Assembly (NCBI GenBank): GCA_045561735.1
Contig: JBJKXC010000027.1
Location: forward strand, 1 to 64,000
Source: UBA3537 sp045561735
Lineage (GTDB): Bacteria > Bacteroidota > Bacteroidia > Flavobacteriales > Flavobacteriaceae
Direction: 5' to 3'
DNA length: 64,000 nucleotides
The notes under the pieces were generated by a model that made no database searches, had not been told where the DNA came from, and saw only the letters and a list, made by a program, of their open reading frames with translations. Below are positions 52,229 through 60,373 of this stretch, in pieces. The position numbers were made by a program, and so were the translations under genes. Position 1 is the stretch's first letter; each line of letters opens with the position of its first letter.

Positions 52229-54913
52229 ATGCTAGAACCAGAAGACAATATCTCTAACGAAAACATTCAAAGTAAAGAAACCATTACCCGTGTTACTGGA
52301 ATGTATAAAGATTGGTTTTTAGATTATGCTTCCTATGTGATTCTGGAACGAGCCGTTCCAGCGATAGAGGATGGTTTTAAGCCTGTTCAACGGCGTATTC
52401 TTCAATCCATGAAAGATTTGGATGATGGGCGTTACAATAAAGTCGCGAACATTGTTGGACACACCATGCAATACCATCCACATGGCGATGCCAGTATTGC
52501 TGATGCCATGGTACAGATTGGTCAAAAAGATTTGCTCATTGACACCCAGGGGAACTGGGGAAATATTTTAACAGGGGACCGTGCGGCTGCTTCTAGATAC
52601 ATTGAAGCGCGCTTGTCAAAGTTTGCATTGGATGTGGTTTTCAATCCAAAAACTACTGAATGGCAAGCCTCTTACGATGGACGCCGTAAAGAACCGGTAA
52701 ATTTACCAGTCAAATTTCCTTTGCTTTTAGCCCAAGGTGCAGAAGGCATCGCAGTTGGTTTATCTACCAAGGTAATGCCGCATAATTTTATAGAACTCAT
52801 TGAGGCTTCTATCAAACACCTCTCCGGAAAACGTATTACCATACTTCCTGATTTTGCTACTGGTGGGATTGCAGATTTCACCAATTACAATGATGGCATA
52901 AGAGGTGGTAAAGTTCGATGTAGGGCCCGCATAAGTCAGTTGAATAAAAACACCCTAGTGATTACGGAAGTACCGTTTGGTACCACCACTTCTTCTTTGA
53001 TTGATTCTATTTTAAAAGCTAACGACAAAGGAAAAATTAAAGTTAAAAAAATTGAAGATAACACTGCGGCAGAAGTTGAGATCTTAATCCACTTACCCTC
53101 TGGAATATCTCCAGACAAGACTATTGATGCGCTCTTTGCTTTTACCAATTGTGAGACTTCAATATCTCCCTTAGGATGTGTGATTGAAAACAATAAACCT
53201 TTGTTTTTAGGAGTCTCTGAGATGCTTCGACAATCTACGGATCATACGGTTACATTGTTAAAATTAGAACTAGAAATTAAACTCAATGAGCTGGAGGAGC
53301 AATGGCATTTCGCATTCTTAGAACGTATATTTATTGAAAATAGAATTTACCGCGACATTGAAGATGAGGAAACTTGGGAAGGCGTGATCGCCGCGATTGA
53401 TCGTGGATTAAAGCCGTACATCCAACATCTTAAACGCCCTGTCACTAAAGAGGATATTACGCGCTTGACAGAAATAAAAATTAAAAGGATTTCTAAGTTT
53501 GATATTGATAAAGCGCAGCAAAAGATAGAAGCGCTTGAGGCTCAAATTGAAGAAGTAAAATGCCATTTATCCAATCTTATTAATTATGCTATTTCTTACT
53601 TCAAACGCCTTAAGATAGATTACGGTAAAGGAAATGAGCGCAAGACAGAAATTAAAGTCTTTGATGATGTAGATGTAACTAAAGTGGTCATTCGAAACAC
53701 AAAGTTATATGTCAACCGAGTGGAAGGTTTTGTAGGAACCGGGATGCGTCGAGAAGAATATGTTTGTGATTGTAGCGATATTGACGACATCATCGTTTTC
53801 ACCAAAAGCGGGACCATGATGGTAACCAAAGTGGACACCAAAACTTTTATTGGAAAAAATATTTTGCATGTGGCCGTTTTTAAAAAGAAAGATGCGAGAA
53901 CCATCTATAATATGATATACAAAGATGGAAAGGGTGGTGCGACTTTTATAAAGCGTTTTGCAGTGACCTCAATCACAAGGGATAAAGCCTATGATTTAAC
54001 CAAAGGAAAGCCACAAACAAATGTGCTATATTTTTCAGCCAATCCCAATGGGGAGGCTGAAATAGTTTCCGTTTTATTGCGCCAGGTAGGGAGTATTAAA
54101 AAACTAAAGTGGGACATTGACTTTGCTGCGATTATGATCAAAGGTAGGGCTTCTAAAGGTAATTTAGTCACCAAACATGCGGTCAAACGCATAGAACTTA
54201 AAGAAAAAGGCGTCAGCACCTTAAAACCGCGTAAAATTTGGTTTGATGACACTATTCAGCGCATTAATGTTGATGGTAGAGGCGATTTAATTGGCGAATT
54301 TAGAGGTGAAGATCGGTTGTTAATAATTACACAATCGGGAAAGCTTAAAACTATAATACCAGATGTTTCAACCCATTTTAGTGAGGATATGATTGTTTTG
54401 GAAAAATGGATACCCTCCAAGCCCATTTCAGTGGTATATTTTGATGGCGTAAAAGAAAAATATTTTGTCAAGCGTTTCTTGGTTGAAAATGAAAATAAAG
54501 AAGAAGTATTTATCTCATCACATTCAAAAAGTAGGCTTGAAATCGTCAGTACCGATTGGCGTCCTGTAGTAGACATTACCTTTTCTAAGAATCGAGGTAG
54601 GGAGCGCAAACCCAACCAAAGTATAGATGTTGAACAGTTTATTTCAGTAAAAGGCATTAATGCATTGGGAAATCAATTATCAAAATTAAAAGTCAATCAA
54701 ATTGACTTATTACCCTCATTACCTTATAATCCTCCTAAAGAAATCCATGCAGATGAGCTAGATGTTATAGATGAAGAAGAGTTAAAAATCAACCCTTCTT
54801 TGCAAAGCAGTGCTGAAATACATTTGAAACCAATTTCTAATTTACAGGTAACAAACAGAGCTGATGATGAAAGCCCTAACGGTTCTGAAGCAGGGCAAAC
54901 AACACTCTTTTAA
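52229..54913 (+). CDS. parC: DNA topoisomerase IV subunit A
   Basis: An 894-aa DNA cleavage subunit. It has the winged-helix core DGFKPVQRRILQSMKD and HPHGDASIADAMVQIGQ. The catalytic tyrosine lies in AASRYIEARLSKFA, and DFATGGIADFTNYNDG and a long coiled coil follow. The C-terminal half contains repeated beta-pinwheel-like blades such as DIDDIIVFTKSGTMMVTKVD and RLLIITQSGKLKTI, with an acidic tail. It decatenates replicated chromosomes with parE. Its stop overlaps the opposing lipoprotein gene by 4 bases. Confidence 0.94.
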   Translation: MLEPEDNISNENIQSKETITRVTGMYKDWFLDYASYVILERAVPAIEDGFKPVQRRILQSMKDLDDGRYNKVANIVGHTMQYHPHGDASIADAMVQIGQKDLLIDTQGNWGNILTGDRAAASRYIEARLSKFALDVVFNPKTTEWQASYDGRRKEPVNLPVKFPLLLAQGAEGIAVGLSTKVMPHNFIELIEASIKHLSGKRITILPDFATGGIADFTNYNDGIRGGKVRCRARISQLNKNTLVITEVPFGTTTSSLIDSILKANDKGKIKVKKIEDNTAAEVEILIHLPSGISPDKTIDALFAFTNCETSISPLGCVIENNKPLFLGVSEMLRQSTDHTVTLLKLELEIKLNELEEQWHFAFLERIFIENRIYRDIEDEETWEGVIAAIDRGLKPYIQHLKRPVTKEDITRLTEIKIKRISKFDIDKAQQKIEALEAQIEEVKCHLSNLINYAISYFKRLKIDYGKGNERKTEIKVFDDVDVTKVVIRNTKLYVNRVEGFVGTGMRREEYVCDCSDIDDIIVFTKSGTMMVTKVDTKTFIGKNILHVAVFKKKDARTIYNMIYKDGKGGATFIKRFAVTSITRDKAYDLTKGKPQTNVLYFSANPNGEAEIVSVLLRQVGSIKKLKWDIDFAAIMIKGRASKGNLVTKHAVKRIELKEKGVSTLKPRKIWFDDTIQRINVDGRGDLIGEFRGEDRLLIITQSGKLKTIIPDVSTHFSEDMIVLEKWIPSKPISVVYFDGVKEKYFVKRFLVENENKEEVFISSHSKSRLEIVSTDWRPVVDITFSKNRGRERKPNQSIDVEQFISVKGINALGNQLSKLKVNQIDLLPSLPYNPPKEIHADELDVIDEEELKINPSLQSSAEIHLKPISNLQVTNRADDESPNGSEAGQTTLF

Positions 54914-55278
54914 TCCAGTCTTCTGGCGTTGCCTCTCTGTTTGTTAGCTTCTCCAACATAGTTATACTCAAAGTTGTAAGTGTTTTCTGTTGTATTTAGT
55001 ATTTTAAGGTGAATGTCTTTTTTTTCAGCCAATGTTTTTGGGTTTATTGTTTTAAAAATCATTTCACAATCATTGATCCATCGTACACTAGCAGAGTCCA
55101 CTTGTCCTCTAAAATATTCAACTTGTAGAGATTCAGTCCGTTTAAAAGTTGAGGTAAACAACACTTCGTTTAAAATAATTTCACTCTCAAAAGTCCCCGT
55201 TCTAAAGGAATTGCAGTCCCGCTGTACTTCGTAACAAGAGGTTGCTAAAAAAATAATTAGTAAGATTTTAAATTTCAT
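54910..55278 (-). CDS. Small lipoprotein of unknown function next to parC
   Basis: A 122-aa protein beginning MKFKILLIIFLATSCYEVQ, a lipoprotein signal with lipobox ATSC. The mature part includes SFRTGTFESEIILNEVLF, RGQVDSASVRWINDCEMIFK and NFEYNYVGEANKQRG, a beta-rich pattern. Relatives beside parC in Flavobacteria are often annotated as DNA topoisomerase IV, but there is no catalytic domain, so that label is wrong. The true start is 29 codons inside a longer open frame. It overlaps the XRE regulator start and is probably cotranscribed with it. Confidence 0.78.
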   Translation of the reverse strand: MKFKILLIIFLATSCYEVQRDCNSFRTGTFESEIILNEVLFTSTFKRTESLQVEYFRGQVDSASVRWINDCEMIFKTINPKTLAEKKDIHLKILNTTENTYNFEYNYVGEANKQRGNARRLD

Positions 55279-55711
55279 ACTGTAAAGATATAAAAGAGGC
55301 AACGGACTTCTTATTTTTTTTATTTTCAGTGTAATCACTAAAGGTGCCATCGTTGTAAAATACAATAATGCGCGATATGGATTTGGCGCTGCTTAAAATC
55401 ATATTTTTTGAGGGGATTTTATTTTTTGATTTATTTTTGACGTTTTCAAGGTTTTTATCACTTTTTTCTGCAATTGAGGAGTAGTGGTTTATGGTCATTT
55501 CTCCAGATCCGTTTAACAACCAATATAAATTAACATTTGGCAAGGCTGTATTTAATTTTGCAATAAAGTCTAAACTCGGTTTGTTTCTACCACTGAGAAC
55601 GTGTGAAATACTGGATCGTTGTACATTAATTAGTTCCGAAAAAGCAGAAGCAGAGAGGCTGTAATGTTCAATAACTTCTTTTAAGCGCTTACCAAATTTA
55701 GTAGCATCCAT
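55268..55711 (-). CDS. XRE-family HTH transcriptional regulator
   Basis: A 147-aa regulator with an N-terminal lambda-repressor-like helix-turn-helix (FGKRLKEVIEHYSLSASAF, then QRSSISHVLSGRNKPSLDFI). A low-complexity charged linker (KSDKNLENVKNKSKNKIP) and a short C-terminal region follow, with no peptidase motif. It is transcribed just ahead of the small lipoprotein gene. Several copies of a TTTACA-NN-TGTAAA palindrome lie upstream, two overlapping its own -7 box and leader, which suggests autorepression. The divergent gene is an M14 carboxypeptidase. Confidence 0.85.
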   Translation of the reverse strand: MDATKFGKRLKEVIEHYSLSASAFSELINVQRSSISHVLSGRNKPSLDFIAKLNTALPNVNLYWLLNGSGEMTINHYSSIAEKSDKNLENVKNKSKNKIPSKNMILSSAKSISRIIVFYNDGTFSDYTENKKNKKSVASFISLQYEI

Positions 55712-55716
55712 AGTAG

Positions 55717-55730
55717 TTTACATTTGTGTA
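55717..55730 (-). promoter_or_regulatory. Operator-like palindrome 1 (XRE gene leader)
   Basis: TTTACA-TT-TGTGTA lies between the predicted XRE transcript start and its ATG; one mismatch from a perfect inverted repeat. Confidence 0.5.
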
Positions 55731-55741
55731 TTTGCTTGTTA

Positions 55742-55755
55742 TTTACAAATTTAAA
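55742..55755 (-). promoter_or_regulatory. Operator-like palindrome 2 overlapping the XRE -7 box
   Basis: TTTACA-AA-TTTAAA is one base from TTTACA-AA-TGTAAA and contains the -7 box of the XRE gene. Confidence 0.45.
55746..55753 (-). promoter_or_regulatory. -7 box for the XRE gene
   Basis: On the minus strand TAAATTTG matches TAnnTTTG exactly, 34 bases before the ATG. Confidence 0.55.
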
Positions 55756-55892
55756 ATTTTATTTTCGTAAATAAAAATTTTAATATTAATTAATAAAAAA
55801 CTTTATATAGATATATTTAAATTACTGATTTGCAATAATTTAATTCTAAAATTAAGAATAAATTAAAATTTGAATCAAACATGCTTGTAAAA

Positions 55893-55906
55893 TGTACATT
55901 TGTAAA
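55893..55906 (+). promoter_or_regulatory. Operator-like palindrome 3
   Basis: TGTACA-TT-TGTAAA; one mismatch from a perfect palindrome. Its sequence through the next base forms a 13-base inverted repeat with palindrome 4. Confidence 0.5.
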
Positions 55907-55926
55907 CTGAATTACTTAAAATTTTG

Positions 55927-55940
55927 TTTACAAATGTAAA
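55927..55940 (+). promoter_or_regulatory. Operator-like palindrome 4 (perfect) near M14 gene promoter
   Basis: TTTACA-AA-TGTAAA is a perfect palindrome with a 2-base centre, covering the position expected for the -33 element of the M14 gene. Confidence 0.6.
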
Positions 55941-55952
55941 AAAGAGATTCAC

Positions 55953-55960
55953 TACTTTTG
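55953..55960 (+). promoter_or_regulatory. -7 box for M14 carboxypeptidase gene
   Basis: TACTTTTG matches TAnnTTTG exactly, 20 bases before the ATG. Confidence 0.6.
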
Positions 55961-55980
55961 TAATTGACTGTAGCTAATAA

Positions 55981-57138
55981 ATGCAACTGTATAAAAACAT
56001 ACATTCAAATTTTTCAGACCTCAAGGTTCAAGATCTGAATGGACGGTATATTACCAACGCCCATATTCTACCAATTCTCAACAAACTTCCCAATGGTTTT
56101 AGTTATGAGATTGCAGGTCATTCTGAACGAGATCAACCAATTTTTGCGATTAAAGCCGGAAACGGACCCTCCAAAATTTTAATCTGGTCTCAGATGCACG
56201 GCAATGAGTCCACTTCTACAAAGGCGCTTTTTGATTTCATATTTAATATAGAATATTTGGGGATTTCATTCTTTCTTGAGTACTGTTCTTTCTTTATAAT
56301 TCCGATTCTTAATCCTGATGGTGCACAAGAATACAATAGATATAATGCGAATAGTATAGATTTAAATCGAGATGCACAAGCCCTCACTCAAAACGAAAGT
56401 ATTGTCTTGAGAGAAGCTTTTAACGTCTTTGAGCCTGATTTTTGTTTTAATATGCACGACCAACGCAGTATATATTGTGTCGGTGGTACTAAAAATTCAG
56501 CAAGCTTGAGTTTTTTGGCACCTGCAGAAGATAAGGATCGCTCAATTTCTTCGAACCGTGAGCAAGCGATGGGGGTTATTGCTGAAATTAACAATGTATT
56601 GCAATTATTTATACCAGATCAAATTTCTAGGTTTGACGATAGTTTTAACATTAATTGTGCGGGTGATCAGTTTCAATCTTTAGGAGTGCCTACGATCCTT
56701 TTTGAGGCAGGACACTCTGGTGATTACCATAGGGAAGATACCCGAAAATATATGCTCATAGCCTTGTTAAGTGCCATTAAATGTATAAGTCAAAAAAATG
56801 TACCTACAAATGCTGTTGAAACTTACCTAAATATTCCTGAAAATAAACCGTTATTTTTTGATGTTCTAATTAAAAATGTTTCTGTTGAAGCGGATGGAAA
56901 AACTGCAATAACTGACATAGGAATTCTTTATGAAGAGGTTTTGACTGAAAATCAAATTCACTTTGTTCCCAGGATAAGTATTATTGATTGTTTAAAAGGA
57001 TACAGGGCACATCGATTGATCGATGCTGAGCTAAAAACAATGATACTTCCGGACAACAATAAAATCGAATTAGGAACTACAATTAGCCATTTTTTCATAA
57101 ATAAGGATGAATTCACACTTTTTATTAATAATAATTAA
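55981..57138 (+). CDS. M14-family zinc carboxypeptidase
   Basis: A 385-aa metallocarboxypeptidase-like protein. The zinc motif WSQMHGNEST, the IPILNPDGAQEYNRYNANSIDLNRDAQ substrate-binding region, the third ligand in FNMHDQRS and the catalytic glutamate in LFEAGHSGDY are visible. It has no signal peptide, so it is probably cytoplasmic. The C-terminal 100 residues form a separate beta-rich region. The divergent XRE regulator and operator-like sites make specific control likely. Substrate unknown. Confidence 0.88.
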   Translation: MQLYKNIHSNFSDLKVQDLNGRYITNAHILPILNKLPNGFSYEIAGHSERDQPIFAIKAGNGPSKILIWSQMHGNESTSTKALFDFIFNIEYLGISFFLEYCSFFIIPILNPDGAQEYNRYNANSIDLNRDAQALTQNESIVLREAFNVFEPDFCFNMHDQRSIYCVGGTKNSASLSFLAPAEDKDRSISSNREQAMGVIAEINNVLQLFIPDQISRFDDSFNINCAGDQFQSLGVPTILFEAGHSGDYHREDTRKYMLIALLSAIKCISQKNVPTNAVETYLNIPENKPLFFDVLIKNVSVEADGKTAITDIGILYEEVLTENQIHFVPRISIIDCLKGYRAHRLIDAELKTMILPDNNKIELGTTISHFFINKDEFTLFINNN

Positions 57139-57170
57139 TACTAATCGCTATTTTGTTGTATATAATTTGT

Positions 57171-57178
57171 TAAATTTG
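57171..57178 (+). promoter_or_regulatory. -7 box for second Lrp gene
   Basis: TAAATTTG matches TAnnTTTG exactly, 25 bases before the ATG. Confidence 0.55.
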
Positions 57179-57203
57179 CTCAAATAATAATTATTTTTAA
57201 AAA

Positions 57204-57686
57204 ATGTCTAAATTCAAACTTGACGAGGTAGATCACCAAATACTCAGTATGCTTATTGATAACACTCGAATTCCTTTTACTGAAATTGCAAAAAAACTTC
57301 TCATCTCTGCAGGCACCGTTCACGTACGTGTTAAGAAAATGGAAGACGCTAAAATCATCAAAGGTTCGTCCTTAACTTTGGACTACCAAAAATTAGGCTA
57401 CACATTTATAGCTTATGTTGGTATTTACTTACAGAACACTTCCCAAACCAAGTTTGTCTTGCAACGTATTAATGAAATTCCTCACGTTACTGTTGCTCAC
57501 ATTACGACGGGAAAGTTTAATATTTTTTGTAAAATTCGTGCTAAAAGTACGACTAATGCGAAAGAGATTATTTTCAAGATTGATGATATTGAAGGAATCT
57601 ACAGAACTGAAACCATGATTTCATTAGAAGAAAGTATTAACGATAAAAAGCGTTTGATGCACTCTATTTTTGATGAATTACAATAG
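57204..57686 (+). CDS. Lrp/AsnC family transcriptional regulator (second copy)
   Basis: A 160-aa regulator with the N-terminal helix-turn-helix (VDHQILSMLIDNTRIPFTEI, SAGTVHVRVKKMEDAKII) and a C-terminal RAM ligand-binding domain (HVTVAHITTGKFNIFCKIR). It is a paralogue of the other Lrp gene in this window. Its stop directly abuts the aroB stop on the other strand. Its target is not obvious; the close proline and alanine dehydrogenase genes are candidates. Confidence 0.92.
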   Translation: MSKFKLDEVDHQILSMLIDNTRIPFTEIAKKLLISAGTVHVRVKKMEDAKIIKGSSLTLDYQKLGYTFIAYVGIYLQNTSQTKFVLQRINEIPHVTVAHITTGKFNIFCKIRAKSTTNAKEIIFKIDDIEGIYRTETMISLEESINDKKRLMHSIFDELQ

Positions 57687-58757
57687 TTAATTTTTTGTGT
57701 AAAATGTAAATGCATCAATGATTAAAGTCTCGTTCACTTCAACATCAAAGCGGCATTTCCCTATAGTTTCAAGTAATACGAAATTTACACGGCCATGAGT
57801 ATTTTTCTTATCGTGTTTTAGTAAATTCAATATAGACTTAATATCTTCATCCATAAATTCACACTTTTCATAAAATTCAGTAAACGTTTTTTTAATCGAT
57901 TTTAAGTCATTTTCACTCAATCCACACAGCTGATGAGATAGGAAGGCTTCCAAGACCATTCCAATCGCAATGGCTTCACCATGTAACAAAGATTTTAAGT
58001 TATCACTCTTAAGACAATGCGATTCAATTGCGTGCCCCAAGGTGTGTCCAAAATTTAAAAACTTCCGTACGTTGTTTTCATTAGGGTCTTGAGTTACTAT
58101 TTTATTTTTAATTTCAACAGAACGGTAAATAAAAGATATTAAATCACTTTTTTTAGGTAATTTAAGCACTTTTAAAGCGTCCCAATACAAACGGTCAAAA
58201 ATTAATCCGTGTTTTAGCATTTCCGCCATTCCTGAGAGTAATTCTTCTTTTGGTAGTGTTTCTAAAAATTTAGTGTCGATGAGCACCATCTCGGCAAAAG
58301 TAATGGTCCCAACTTGATTTTTAGAAAGGTCTAAATCGACACCAGTTTTACCTCCCAATGAAGCATCTACCATAGCTAATAGTGAAGTGGGAATATTTAT
58401 AAATTTTAAACCTCGTTTAAAAGTAGATGAAACAAAACCACCAAGATCAGTAACGACACCACCTCCAAGGTTAATTATTAATGAATTTCGATCTGCTCCT
58501 AGTTCACTAAGCCGTCTCCAGACATTTAAACAGCTATTGATTGTTTTATGAATTTCTCCATTCGATATTTCAATAATTTCAATTTGTAAATTATCTACCA
58601 TCTTATCAATAAGTACAGGTAAACAAGAGACTTTTGTATTAACGTCTACTAAAACAATTATTTTGGAGTGATTACCAGACTGTAAATAGCTGTGTAGTGC
58701 TTGAAATGCAGCATCACCAAAATGGATGGCGCAGGATGTGGTTAGAATTGATTTCAT
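57687..58757 (-). CDS. aroB: 3-dehydroquinate synthase
   Basis: A 356-aa second-step shikimate enzyme. ISNGEIHKTI, INLGGGVVTDLGGFVSSTFK, IPTSLLAMVDASLGGKTGVDL, the zinc ligands in FLNFGHTLGHAIES and LLHGEAIAIGMVL are intact. A TTG 4 codons upstream could start the frame but falls inside the -7 box, so the ATG is chosen. It complements aroQ and feeds pabB. It is divergent from the proline dehydrogenase gene. Confidence 0.95.
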   Translation of the reverse strand: MKSILTTSCAIHFGDAAFQALHSYLQSGNHSKIIVLVDVNTKVSCLPVLIDKMVDNLQIEIIEISNGEIHKTINSCLNVWRRLSELGADRNSLIINLGGGVVTDLGGFVSSTFKRGLKFINIPTSLLAMVDASLGGKTGVDLDLSKNQVGTITFAEMVLIDTKFLETLPKEELLSGMAEMLKHGLIFDRLYWDALKVLKLPKKSDLISFIYRSVEIKNKIVTQDPNENNVRKFLNFGHTLGHAIESHCLKSDNLKSLLHGEAIAIGMVLEAFLSHQLCGLSENDLKSIKKTFTEFYEKCEFMDEDIKSILNLLKHDKKNTHGRVNFVLLETIGKCRFDVEVNETLIIDAFTFYTKN

Positions 58758-58766
58758 TTTGTTATT

Positions 58767-58774
58767 CAAATATA
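58767..58774 (-). promoter_or_regulatory. -7 box for aroB
   Basis: On the minus strand TATATTTG matches TAnnTTTG exactly, 9 bases before the ATG. Confidence 0.6.
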
Positions 58775-58797
58775 GTATGAAATTTATTAGAATTCTA

Positions 58798-58805
58798 TAA
58801 TTTTG
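58798..58805 (+). promoter_or_regulatory. -7 box for proline dehydrogenase gene
   Basis: TAATTTTG matches TAnnTTTG exactly, 21 bases before the ATG. Confidence 0.6.
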
Positions 58806-58826
58806 AAATGAACATTTTATTGATGT

Positions 58827-60008
58827 ATGAAATCATCCAATCCCCATATAGATTTTTCAAACACGGAAGCTGCCTTCCATCTAAAAACAGATGCTGAGCT
58901 CGAAAAGGCTTATTTTTTATTTAAAATGATTTCTAACCAGCCTTTAGTTCGAATTGGAGCTGCGGCCACAAATTTTGCTTTAAAAAGTAAACTCCCGGTT
59001 GAGGGCTTAATAAGATCAACTGTTTTTGACCATTTTTGTGGTGGTGTTAATGCAGCTGATTGTATGACTAAAATCAAACGGATGCATATCAGTGGAGTTT
59101 ATAGCGTTTTAGATTATTCCGTTGAAGGAAAACAAAATGAAGCGCAATTTAATTATGTGGTTGAAAAAACCTTAGAATTAATCGCTTTTGCTGCTGAAAA
59201 TAAAGCGATGCCCTTTGCTGTGTTTAAACCTACTGCTGTAGGTCGTTTTGAGCTTTATGAGAAAGTCAGTAAATCTGATATCTTAACCCCAGCAGAAAAC
59301 AAAGAATGGGAGCGAATTAAAACACGCTTTAATACCATTTGTAAATACGCTCAGAAAATGAAAATTTCGGTTCTTGTGGATGCCGAGGAAAGTTGGATAC
59401 AAGATTCAGCGGATGCCTTGCTATTGGATCTTATGAAGGACTACAACAAAGAAAGTGTAGTTGTTTACAACACAATTCAAGCCTACCGCTGGAATCGATT
59501 GAACTACCTAAAAGAATTGTATGCTATTGCTAAAAAAGAAAACTTTAAATTAGGTTTTAAATTAGTTCGAGGTGCCTATATGGAAAAAGAACGCAAGCGT
59601 GCTGAATTTAAAAATATCAAATCACCAATTTGCAAAACCAAAGCAGATACGGACATAAATTTTGATAATTGTCTAAAGTTTGTTCTTAAACACCTTTCTG
59701 ATATCAGTCTTTTTATTGGCACCCATAATGAAAATAGCACATTATTAGCGTTAAAGACTTTATCCAATTTAAATATCAAAAATAACGATCCTAGAGTGTG
59801 GTTCGGGCAGCTTTACGGAATGAGCGACAATATTAGCTTCAATTTGGCAAAATACGAATATAATACTGCTAAGTATTTACCTTTTGGTCCTGTAAAGGAT
59901 GTAATGCCATATTTGATTCGAAGGGCAGAAGAAAATACTTCTGTAACCGGACAAACAAACCGTGAATTGGAATTGATAAAAAAGGAGAAAAATCGCAGAA
60001 ATATTTAG
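58827..60008 (+). CDS. Proline dehydrogenase
   Basis: A 393-aa FAD-dependent proline oxidase (PutA-like catalytic domain) that yields pyrroline-5-carboxylate. AFAVFKPTAVGRFELYEK, KISVLVDAEESWIQDSADA, FKLVRGAYMEKERKRA, the IGTHNENSTLLAL strand and FGQLYGMSDNISFNLA match monofunctional ProDH. The second-step dehydrogenase is not adjacent. It lies downstream of a divergent promoter shared with aroB, and its stop overlaps a small opposing gene by 4 bases. Confidence 0.93.
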   Translation: MKSSNPHIDFSNTEAAFHLKTDAELEKAYFLFKMISNQPLVRIGAAATNFALKSKLPVEGLIRSTVFDHFCGGVNAADCMTKIKRMHISGVYSVLDYSVEGKQNEAQFNYVVEKTLELIAFAAENKAMPFAVFKPTAVGRFELYEKVSKSDILTPAENKEWERIKTRFNTICKYAQKMKISVLVDAEESWIQDSADALLLDLMKDYNKESVVVYNTIQAYRWNRLNYLKELYAIAKKENFKLGFKLVRGAYMEKERKRAEFKNIKSPICKTKADTDINFDNCLKFVLKHLSDISLFIGTHNENSTLLALKTLSNLNIKNNDPRVWFGQLYGMSDNISFNLAKYEYNTAKYLPFGPVKDVMPYLIRRAEENTSVTGQTNRELELIKKEKNRRNI

Positions 60009-60367
60009 TCTTTAAATTTAAGACTAATAACCACAGCCGCTTTATCACAGTTCTCTACTTTTAATTTCAAATCATTGCTTTTAATTGTATATAGCTTACA
60101 GCTATCCAATCGAGTGTTACTTTCACTGAAATTAACATTGCCATTTTTTAAAACTTCATAAATAGCTAATGTATCTATTTGAAATATCTTAATAGCACTT
60201 CTGACATTTTCAGAGAACTGAATGGGTTTATCGTTAATATTTTTAAGAACTCTTTCATTGGGTCCATAGGCAAACTTTGTTTTTTTTTGCTTCAGAAAAA
60301 AAGCAAGAAAAATAAGTCCAATTGAAAATCCACCAATGAAAAATCCAAGTCGATATTTAAATTTCAT
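60005..60367 (-). CDS. Small membrane-anchored protein, DUF4258-like
   Basis: A 120-aa product with an N-terminal transmembrane helix (LGFFIGGFSIGLIFLAFFLK) and a soluble domain containing YGPNERVLKNI and LKNGNVNFSESNTRLDSCKLY, then KLKVENCDKAAVVISLKF. It resembles small flavobacterial proteins labelled DUF4258 that sit beside alanine dehydrogenase. Function unknown; the assignment to DUF4258 is from memory of the pattern. It follows the alanine dehydrogenase gene with 6 bases between. Confidence 0.7.
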   Translation of the reverse strand: MKFKYRLGFFIGGFSIGLIFLAFFLKQKKTKFAYGPNERVLKNINDKPIQFSENVRSAIKIFQIDTLAIYEVLKNGNVNFSESNTRLDSCKLYTIKSNDLKLKVENCDKAAVVISLKFKD

Positions 60368-60373
60368 ATGGAA

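Noticed and set aside
54256..54657. 133-aa open frame antisense to parC
   Set aside because: It is fully inside a well-supported topoisomerase gene, with no promoter or recognisable motif.
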